DNA of 64,000 nt from JACCTU01 sp963700495 (GTDB taxonomy: Bacteria; Actinomycetota; Thermoleophilia; Gaiellales; Gaiellaceae): positions 806,001 through 870,000 of the forward strand of contig CAVOXT010000001.1 in assembly GCA_963700495.1 (NCBI GenBank), in the 5' to 3' direction. Both the position numbers and the translations under genes were made by a program. This document shows, one piece after another, positions 57,749 through 64,000 of this stretch (positions are counted from its first letter, which is position 1; each line of letters opens with the position of its first letter). The notes beneath the pieces were generated by a model. It did no database searches and was not told where the DNA came from. It saw only the letters and a list, made by a program, of their open reading frames with translations.

Positions 57749-58625
57749 GTGGCGATCGATGAAGTGCAGGCGAAGGGCCTCAAGTATCTGGCTCTGGCGA
57801 CCGAGCTTCTGCAGCGCGCTCGCCTGGCGGACGCGGAAGCGGGGCTGTGGGAGGCGGCTGACCTGCAGTGGTGGTGGCGCACACCGCGCCGCTCGGACGC
57901 GATCGACCAGCTCTTCTGGATCGACGACGAAGGGCCTGTTGCCGGCGTCGTCCTGACCGACTGGGGTTCGGCCTGGGGGTGCGATCTCATCGTTGTCCCC
58001 GGTGTCACGACCGTTCCGCTGTCGGCTCTCTGGCGGCGCGCGGTCGAGGCGATCGACGCGTTGGGCATCGAATCGGTCGATGTGCTCGTCGACAACGACG
58101 ATGCTGAGTTGGTCGACCTGCTGGCCGGCGCCGGCCTCGTGGTCGGCGAAGAGGACGGGACCACCTGGATGGATGTCGACGAACAGACCTGATGTCACGC
58201 CTCTGCCGGAGGGATTCGTTCTCGTCGACCGTGCCCTGGAGACGACCAGACCGCACCCGATGCGACATCGAAACGGCGAACAGGTCGAGGCCCGTCTCCG
58301 CCAGTGCTCGCTCTACGACCCGGCACTGGACCTCGCCGCTGAAACTGCTGACGGTCAGGTCGGCGGTTACGCGCTCTTTTGGTTCGATCCCGTGACTCAG
58401 GTTGGGATGTTGGAGCCGATGAGAGTCGAGGATGAGTACCAGCGGCGCGGCTTGGCCCGTGCCATGCTGACTGCGGGTCTCGATCGGCTGGCATCGCGCG
58501 GGGCACGCCGCCTAAAGGTCAGCTACGCCACCGACGCGGCGCGTTCGCTCTACGTCGGCTCGGGCTTCCGGGTGACGTCTACCAGCACGTCGTACAGCTG
58601 GAAGAGACGGTCTGTGACAGGGTGA
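57749..58625 (+). CDS. Tandem-domain GNAT acetyltransferase, reading frame interrupted
   Basis: GTG 57749. The first 145 residues are a degenerate GNAT-like domain (LFWIDDEGPVAGVVLTDWGS, ESVDVLVDNDDAELVDLLAG). A +1 change near 58185 moves to a second frame that goes on as RPDVTPLPEGFVLVDRALET and ends with an active-looking GNAT domain: MLEPMRVEDEYQRRGLARAM with the QRRGLA acetyl-CoA loop, and ATDAARSLYVGSGF. Joined, the product is about 291 residues. Two-domain acetyltransferases with a degenerate first half are common in actinobacteria. The alternative is two overlapping genes, but the second has no good start. Confidence 0.68.
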
Positions 58626-58770
58626 GGTGGCTGACGTTCAGGAGACATTCCTGAACGCCGGCCTCGTCCTCAGGCCGACCAGTCCGGTGCGGCGAGACGC
58701 TCAATTGCGCGGTCGCGGTACAGGACTACTTCCGGCTCCGAGCCGGCTTCCCGCTCACAGCAAGTGAAGG

Positions 58771-59283
58771 TTGGATGATTACTCGATGGAGCGCCCGCTC
58801 GACCCCGCCCGGCTCGGAGACCACCTCGACCGGCTCTACCGAGCCGCCTGGGCGCTCAGCGGCTCGCGCGAGGATGCCGAGGACCTCGTCCAAGAGACAT
58901 ACGTTCGCGTGCTCGCTCGCCCGCGCCTCCTCCGCCACGAGGACGATCTCGGCTACCTCCTGCGCGCGCTACGCAACACCTTCTTGAACCAGAAGCGGAC
59001 CGAGAGCCGCCGACTCCGGCCCGGCCCGCTACCCGACCAACTCGACCTCGTTGCCGATTCCCGAGCGGTCCAGCCCGATGCCGCGCTCGAAGCCCGCGAG
59101 CTCTACGCCGCGATCGCCGTGCTGCCGGACGACTTCCGCGACGTCCTCGTTGCGGTCGACGTCACCGGCCTCTCGTACAAGGAAGCGGCACGTGCCCTGC
59201 GCATCCGCGAGGGAACGTTGATGAGCCGCCTCTATCGCGCTCGCCAACAAGTCGTGCGCCGAATCGAAGGCGGCTCAGCCTGA
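58771..59283 (+). CDS. ECF RNA polymerase sigma factor
   Basis: A 170-residue sigma-70 group 4 factor. Region 2 is LDRLYRAAWALSGSREDAED with LVQETYVRVLARPRLL; region 4 is LPDDFRDVLVAVDVTGLSYK, EAARALRIREGTLMSRLYRA and RQQVV. TTG 58771 has GAAGG upstream; ATG 58786 is the alternative. Its last nine bases overlap the 3' end of a convergent gene that encodes a probable anti-sigma factor. Confidence 0.9.
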   Translation: MDDYSMERPLDPARLGDHLDRLYRAAWALSGSREDAEDLVQETYVRVLARPRLLRHEDDLGYLLRALRNTFLNQKRTESRRLRPGPLPDQLDLVADSRAVQPDAALEARELYAAIAVLPDDFRDVLVAVDVTGLSYKEAARALRIREGTLMSRLYRARQQVVRRIEGGSA

Positions 59284-60009
59284 CGTGGTCACGGTTCCGA
59301 CGAGCACCCTGTCGCCCGACGAGGTCTGATCACCGTCAGCCTGCTCGCGCGTGACGCTTAGCGTCCTGAAGGTCTTTGGCGACACGCCCGCCCAGAGCGT
59401 GACCTTCCGCCCCTCGTTGAACGTCCCGATCGGCACCAGCACGCCGTCCTCGTTGCGCAGCCACGCCTCGTAGAAGCGTCCGTTCTCGAGGCGGGGGAGT
59501 CCAGCAGCGTCGAGCTCGATCCGCCAGCCGGAGGATGTCTTCGTCAGTGTCGCCTCGCCGCTCGCGCGGGGCGCCAGGTCGGTCGGTGCGAGGGCAGCGT
59601 GGAGCTGCTCACCAGAGGTGCCCGAACGCATGACGGTCAGCCCGATCGCGACCGCCACCACGGCGGCCGCGGCGGCGGCGACCGGAACGAGACGACCGGG
59701 CGCCCACACGGGGCGCGTACGTCGTTGCGCTTCGACGCGCCTCCGCAGGCCGGAGGGCGCCTCGACCTCCGTCGCAGCGTTTTGCGTGAGCGCGATCGCC
59801 CGCTGTTGCTCGGCCAGCAGGTCTGCGAGCTCCGCGGATGCGTCGACTCGTGCCTCGAGCGCGGCACGACGCTCCGGCTCGAGTGACCCGTCCGCAAGCG
59901 CGGCCAGGTCGGCGATCTCCTGACCGTCGGTCTCGTCCTCTCGACGACGTCTCAGCGCCACGGCAAGTCCAACGGTAGCTCCCGGAAGGTCCACAAATGG
60001 ACAGCGCAA
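59275..60009 (-). CDS. Anti-sigma factor-like membrane protein (RskA type)
   Basis: A 244-residue protein. The cytosolic N-terminus (DGQEIADLAALADGSLEPER with a Leu/Ala/Glu-rich helix pair) is followed by a transmembrane helix at about 105-125 and an extracytoplasmic RskA-like domain (EATLTKTSSGWRIELDAAGL, GRFYEAWLRNEDGVLVPIGT). No ZAS cysteine motif is present, so it belongs to the zinc-free anti-sigma-K class. It most likely sequesters the ECF factor encoded convergently. Sigma and anti-sigma genes are normally codirectional, so the tail-to-tail overlap of nine bases is odd. The start at 60009 is uncertain. Confidence 0.72.
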   Translation of the reverse strand: MRCPFVDLPGATVGLAVALRRRREDETDGQEIADLAALADGSLEPERRAALEARVDASAELADLLAEQQRAIALTQNAATEVEAPSGLRRRVEAQRRTRPVWAPGRLVPVAAAAAAVVAVAIGLTVMRSGTSGEQLHAALAPTDLAPRASGEATLTKTSSGWRIELDAAGLPRLENGRFYEAWLRNEDGVLVPIGTFNEGRKVTLWAGVSPKTFRTLSVTREQADGDQTSSGDRVLVGTVTTSG

Positions 60010-60156
60010 GACATGGTCACGCTCTGAATGACCCCGAGTCCGCCGAGGTTATTCCCGCTCGCGTCGGATTTCCGCGAACTCGGGGCGACCCGGGAATAGG
60101 CGCTGGTCGCCGGTGTCTCTAGCACCACAAGAGATCACCGACTCCGAAAGGAAGCC

Positions 60157-61880
60157 ATGAGGAACCTCTTTCGACTCAAGACCGTCCGCCTGCTGACCGG
60201 CGTCGTGCTCGCCGCCGGCGTATTTGGCGCTACGAGCCGGCCGGCGAGCGCAGCCGTCACCGCGACGTTCTCCGGCGGCGCACTCAGCGTGGTCGGCGAC
60301 AGTGCCGCGAACAACATCGGGATCAGCCGCAACGCTGCAGGGAGGATCCTGGTCAACGGCGGCGCGGTTGCTGTCGTCGGTGGCACGCCGACGGTCGCCA
60401 ACACCGCTCTCATCCGGGTCTTCGGCCTGGGCGACAACGACGTGATCAGCCTCAACGAGGCAAACGGTGCGCTGCCGCCGGCGAACCTGTTCGGCGGCGC
60501 AGGCAACGACGTCCTCACCGGCGGGTCCGGTGCCGACCAGGTCTTCGGCCAGGCCGGCAACGACACGCTCCTCGGCAAGGGCGGGACTGACCTCCTGTTC
60601 GGCGGCGGCGAGAACGACACAGCGACCGGCGGCGACGCTGACGACCAGGTGTTCGGCCAGAGCGGCAACGACCGGATGATCTGGAACCCCGGCGACGACA
60701 CCGACCTCAACGAAGGTGGCGACGGCATCGACACAGTCGAGGTCAACGGCGGCAACGGAGCCGAGCAGTTCACCGCCACGGCCAACGGCACGCGCGTCCG
60801 GTTCGACCGCGTCAACCCCGCACCGTTCGCGATCGACATCGGCACCTCCGAGAACCTGGTCGTGAACGCGAACGGCGGCGACGACAGCTTCTCCGCGACG
60901 GGGAACCTCGCTGCCCTGATCAAGATCACGGTCGACGGAGGTGCGGGCAACGACACGCTCCTCGGCAGCAACGGCGCCGACGTCCTGCTCGGCGGCGACG
61001 GCAACGACTTCGTCGACGGCAACCAGGGCAACGACCTGGCGCTGCTCGGAGCCGGTGACGACACGTTCCAGTGGGATCCCGGCGACGGCAGCGACACCGT
61101 CGAGGGCCAGGACGGCAGCGACGCGATGCTGTTCAACGGCAGCAACGCCGGCGAGCTCTTCGACGTCTTCCGCCAACGGCGCGCGGGTGCGCTTCACCCG
61201 CAACGTCGGCAACATCGTGATGGATCTCAACGACGTCGAGGCCATCGACCTGAACACCCTCGGCGGCGCGGACACCATCACCGTCAACGACTTGTCGGGC
61301 ACCGACGCCGTCGAGGTCAACGGCGATCTCGCCGCATCGGCGGCGGCGGAGACGGCCAGCCCGACAACGTCATCGTCAACGCCACCAACGGCGACGACGT
61401 GCTCGTCGTGACCGGCGATCCGAGCCGGGCGCTCGGTGCTCGGTCTGGCCGCGCGGGTGAACATCGCCGGCGCCGAGGCGGCCAACGACCGGCTGACGGT
61501 CAACGCGCTCGCGGGCGACGACGTCGGTCGAGGCATCCGGCGTGGCAGCGGGCGCGATCCAGCTCACGCTGAGCGGCGGCGACGGCGACGACGTCCTCAT
61601 CGGCGGCGCCGGCGACGACACGCTGCTCGGCGGCCCCGGCGACGACGTCCTGATCGGCGGGCCGGGCAACGACATGCTCGACGGCGGCCCCGGCGACAAC
61701 GTCGTCATCGACTCCTTCGCCGCCAACGCCGTGACCACGGCGACCCGCGCAACGAAGAGCTGGCTGCAGACACACGTCCACATCGTCAAGGGCAAGGCCG
61801 TGATCGAAGTCGGCGGGAAGGAGCGAACCCTTCCGCGCGCCGACCTCTCCCAGCTCGTTCGGGACGCAGCTTCGCACTGA
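60157..61880 (+). CDS. Secreted RTX-like Ca-binding repeat protein, frame interrupted four times
   Basis: ATG 60157 opens a Sec signal peptide (about residues 1-32, ending PASAA). Next come clusters of glycine/aspartate nonapeptide repeats such as GGAGNDVLTGGSGADQVFG, GQAGNDTLLGKGGTDLLFGG and GGAGNDTLLGSNGADVLLGG, the RTX beta-roll motif, and a domain with VTTATRATKSWLQTH at the end. The frame changes at about 61171 (+1), 61340 (-1), 61435 (+1) and 61530 (+1); the pieces join to one protein of about 570 residues. It is exported and would fold on calcium. It lies next to the sigma/anti-sigma pair, so it may be a regulated surface protein. Confidence 0.72.
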
Positions 61881-61905
61881 GTCCGACCAGTTCTACGAGC
61901 AACTG

Positions 61906-61942
61906 CCAGCGCCAGAACCGTACGGTCCGGTTCTGGCGCTGG
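61906..61942 (+). terminator. Terminator hairpin after the RTX-like gene
   Basis: A 14-bp stem CCAGCGCCAGAACC... / ...GGTTCTGGCGCTGG with a 9-base loop, 25 bases after the stop. Confidence 0.7.
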
Positions 61943-62065
61943 TCCTCACCCAGGCCCAACTCGTCCCTCGAGGCCTATGCCGACCTCCGCTCGTAGACCG
62001 TTCCGCGGTGGCTTTCCGGCTTCCGCGACCATTGTTCCCGGGTCTGACCGCGTCCTCCTTTCGGT

Positions 62066-62500
62066 TTGAAGGCGCGAGATCGCCAGCCGGTTCTCGACGA
62101 CCCAGCCGCGTACATTTCCGGCGGCGGCGAGGACAGCCAGATCTATTTCGGAGTGCTCCTAGAGCTCCTGCTGATCATCGCGAACGTCGCGACAGCCGTC
62201 GTCGTCTACCCGATCCTGAGGCGGCAGAACGAGATCCTCTCCCTCGGCTATGTCACCGCTCGTCTGGTGGAGTGCGGGTTCATCGCGGCCGGGATCATCT
62301 TCGTGCTTGGAATCGTGAGCCTGCGTCAAGACGATCCGAGTGCCTCGGCGCTTGCCGTGTCGCTCGCCGCCCTCAAGGACTGGACGTTCCTACTCGGCCC
62401 CGGTTTCATCGTCGGCTGGGGGAACGGTCTCGGCATCTACTGCGCCGTGAAGGGGTTCAAGCGGGACTCGCCGATTCTCGCGCCCGCCGCGCGCGTTTGA
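62066..62500 (+). CDS. DUF4386-like membrane protein, probably truncated
   Basis: A 144-residue protein, TTG start. FGVLLELLLIIANVATAVVV, YPILRRQNEILSLGYVTARL and VECGFIAAGIIFVLGIVSLR correspond to the second to fourth helices of DUF4386 family proteins, which normally have six or so helices and over 200 residues. Here the first helix is missing and the frame ends soon after FLLGPGFIVGWGNGLGIYC, so both ends look lost. Either a fragment or a shortened member; function unknown. Confidence 0.55.
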   Translation: MKARDRQPVLDDPAAYISGGGEDSQIYFGVLLELLLIIANVATAVVVYPILRRQNEILSLGYVTARLVECGFIAAGIIFVLGIVSLRQDDPSASALAVSLAALKDWTFLLGPGFIVGWGNGLGIYCAVKGFKRDSPILAPAARV

Positions 62501-62596
62501 CGCGGCAGGAAGGTGCCTGAACGGCCTCATCCATCCGGCCCTCCTGCTTACTCTTTGGAGCGGAGAGACCGGGTGTCTCGTCAAGGAGGTGCGTAG

Positions 62597-63313
62597 ATGG
62601 ACTCGTCACCGCTTCGTCTGCGCCTCGGAGCGGAGGCGCTGGGCACGTTTCTTTTCTTCTTCTTCGGCTTCAACGCGATCGCCGTTTCGGTCGACATCGG
62701 CAGCGGGGCGATCAGCAGCCTCGGGATCGCGTTCGCGTTCGGCCTCGGCCTCGCGCTTGCGATCGGGGGGCTCGGACAGATCTCCGGCGGCCACTTCAAC
62801 CCCGCCGTGTCCCTCGGCCTCGCCTCGGCGCGGAAGTTCCCCGTCAAGGAGCTGATCCCGTACTGGGTGGCGCAGCTCGTCGGGGGCTTCGTCGCCGTTC
62901 TCGTGGTTGCCGTGGTCTACTCGGGGCCTGCGGTCGACACGCTCGGCACTGCTCCCGGAGCTGGGATCTCGAATGGGGGCGCGCTCGTGCTGGAGCTGAT
63001 CGCGACGGCCCTGTTCGTGATCGTGATCTGCACGGTCGCCACAGACGACCGTGCGCCCTGGAAAGGTGTGATGGCGCCTCTCCTGATCGGGCTCTTCATC
63101 TTCACGGCGGCGGACGCGGTCGGTCCGGCGTCCGGTGGTTCGTTCAACCCCGCGAGATCGCTCGACCCCGCTCTGTTCAACTGGGACTTCGACGACCTCT
63201 GGATCTACCTGATCGGGCCGCTCGTCGGGGGCCTGATTGGCGGAGTGGTCTGGCTGATGTTCCATTCGGCTCCCGCGAACGAGCCGAAGTCGATTCGCTC
63301 AACCGGCGGCTAG
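62597..63313 (+). CDS. MIP-family channel (aquaporin/glycerol facilitator)
   Basis: A 238-residue channel with six helices and the two half-helices carrying NPA motifs, GGHFNPAVSLG and GGSFNPARSLD. AAGGAGGTG lies before ATG 62597. The arginine after the second NPA (NPAR) is the selectivity-filter residue. The residue set does not separate water from glycerol selectivity with certainty. Complete, with charged short tails. Confidence 0.92.
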   Translation: MDSSPLRLRLGAEALGTFLFFFFGFNAIAVSVDIGSGAISSLGIAFAFGLGLALAIGGLGQISGGHFNPAVSLGLASARKFPVKELIPYWVAQLVGGFVAVLVVAVVYSGPAVDTLGTAPGAGISNGGALVLELIATALFVIVICTVATDDRAPWKGVMAPLLIGLFIFTAADAVGPASGGSFNPARSLDPALFNWDFDDLWIYLIGPLVGGLIGGVVWLMFHSAPANEPKSIRSTGG

Positions 63314-63358
63314 CGCGAAAGCGCCGTCGATGCCATACCGCTGAAGGCGGGGAGGCCC

Positions 63359-63688
63359 TCACTTGCGCGAGGTTCGAGCCGGTCGCGAGCCAGTGCTGTC
63401 ACCGAGCTTGTCGTCGGCCTTCGCACCGGGCCAGACGCCGGTCGCGCGGGCGAAGCCCGTTGCGCTGAGCTGATCGACTAGCGCCTTCACGCCCCCAAAG
63501 ACGGCACCCTTCACGGTCGCGGCAGCCACAATCTCGACCAAGCCGTGTCCCTGCACCTTGGCCTTCGGCGGGTCACCCTCGCGACCCGCGAGCTTCCACG
63601 TCCGCTCGAACACGGCACCGGCGACACGAGCGCCGACCATGCCCGCGGCGATGCCGATCGGCCAGTACAACAACTTCACGAGGATCAT
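63359..63688 (-). CDS. DUF4235-like small membrane protein
   Basis: A 109-residue protein from ATG 63688. LLYWPIGIAAGMVGARVAGA, VFERTWKLAGREGDPPKA and VEIVAAATVKGAVFGGVKAL match the pattern of DUF4235 proteins: one N-terminal helix, a short polar link, and a second amphipathic helix. Basic C-terminal tail. Widespread in actinobacteria, function unknown. It is convergent with the aquaporin gene. Confidence 0.78.
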   Translation of the reverse strand: MILVKLLYWPIGIAAGMVGARVAGAVFERTWKLAGREGDPPKAKVQGHGLVEIVAAATVKGAVFGGVKALVDQLSATGFARATGVWPGAKADDKLGDSTGSRPARTSRK

Positions 63689-64000
63689 TGATGCATCCGG
63701 CCTACGATCATCCCGGACTACGGCGCGCCGAGCAAGGACCGGCTCGGTGCCTCAGGGCGGCCGACCGGCGCAGCCCCGCCCACGCTGCGGCGGGAAGGGC
63801 AGTCGCTCATCCGAACGGCTCGCCTCGCCGTCTTCCGTCGCTCGGGCTGACGTAGGCTCGGGGTACCGGCGTTGTCCGCGAGCCGACAGATCGTTGCCTA
63901 GTTGATCTCGTCAGGCGTAGCAGGCCTGCTTCGTTCCATCAACGACAAGTGCAATCGAACACCTGGCGCCCGCCGCCAGCGTGTAGAGCACCCCGGTGCC
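63689..64000. other. Window end, little seen
   Basis: The first 220 bases hold nothing I recognise. The last 90 may belong to a gene on the minus strand that is cut by the window end. Confidence 0.5.
63911..64000 (-). CDS. Possible C-terminus of a gene cut by the window end
   Basis: The minus-strand frame is open from 64000 to a TGA at 63911 and reads GTGVLYTLAAGARCSIALVV, DGTKQACYA at the very end, a natural-looking C-terminus. Too short to assign. Confidence 0.35.
   Translation of the reverse strand, partial: GTGVLYTLAAGARCSIALVVDGTKQACYA

Overview
The window is high-GC DNA read as an actinobacterial chromosome, most likely from the Thermoleophilia (Gaiellales/Solirubrobacterales type). 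Nothing in the sequence names the species. The pointers are the GC content, frequent GTG starts, ATGA/GTGA stop-start overlaps, a LytR-CpsA-Psr protein, long-form HPF, LAL-type LuxR regulators and abundant small secreted proteins. Everything up to about 47.6 kb is mostly housekeeping. The rest is accessory.

Layout. 1-3.0 kb: the tail of a MoxR/von Willebrand A (VWA) membrane cluster. 3.1-8.9 kb: a complete dipeptide/oligopeptide ABC importer. 8.9-11.4 kb: a zinc-finger membrane protein, then atpD-atpC without the other ATP synthase genes. 11.4-15.2 kb: a structured leader and metH. 15.2-22 kb: LCP cell-wall ligase, UDP-glucose dehydrogenase, two sugar nucleotidyltransferases, a cupin, a MerR-type regulator with a 30-bp palindromic operator, and ahcY. 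23.2-28.5 kb: a second MoxR/VWA cluster, paralogous to the first. 28.5-39.4 kb: comF, hpf, secA, glpD, prfB (with the RF2 +1 recoding site), ftsE, ftsX and an RNase R-like nuclease. 39.4-44.3 kb: aminotransferase, glyoxalase, esterase, acetyltransferase, smpB and a secreted beta-propeller. 44.3-47.1 kb: a PspC/LiaF-like membrane protein, PspC-fused histidine kinase and response regulator, resembling a LiaFSR-type envelope-stress system. 47.26-47.62 kb: ssrA (tmRNA).

The 3' end of ssrA recurs as direct repeats at about 51.03 and 52.30 kb, the signature of two tandem insertions that used tmRNA as attachment site. The segments between the repeats carry an MFS exporter, a LuxR regulator, a secreted protein, a truncated P-loop ATPase and a small membrane protein; no integrase is visible. 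Beyond 52.6 kb lie a LAL-type LuxR regulator, a second copy of the secreted protein family, cupin, GFA-type and acetyltransferase genes, an ECF sigma factor convergent with its probable anti-sigma factor, an RTX-like repeat protein, an aquaporin and small membrane proteins.

The methyl cycle is represented by metH and ahcY. Ribosome rescue and stalling are represented by smpB, ssrA, hpf and prfB. A cross-cutting feature is the number of conserved genes interrupted by single-base frame changes (moxR, DUF58, comF, glpD, ftsE, histidine kinase, merR, GNAT, RTX). Nearly all are +1 and most are outside homopolymers. Because indispensable genes such as ftsE are hit, I read most of them as assembly or sequencing insertions rather than true gene loss. 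I use the full intended gene coordinates and state where each break is.
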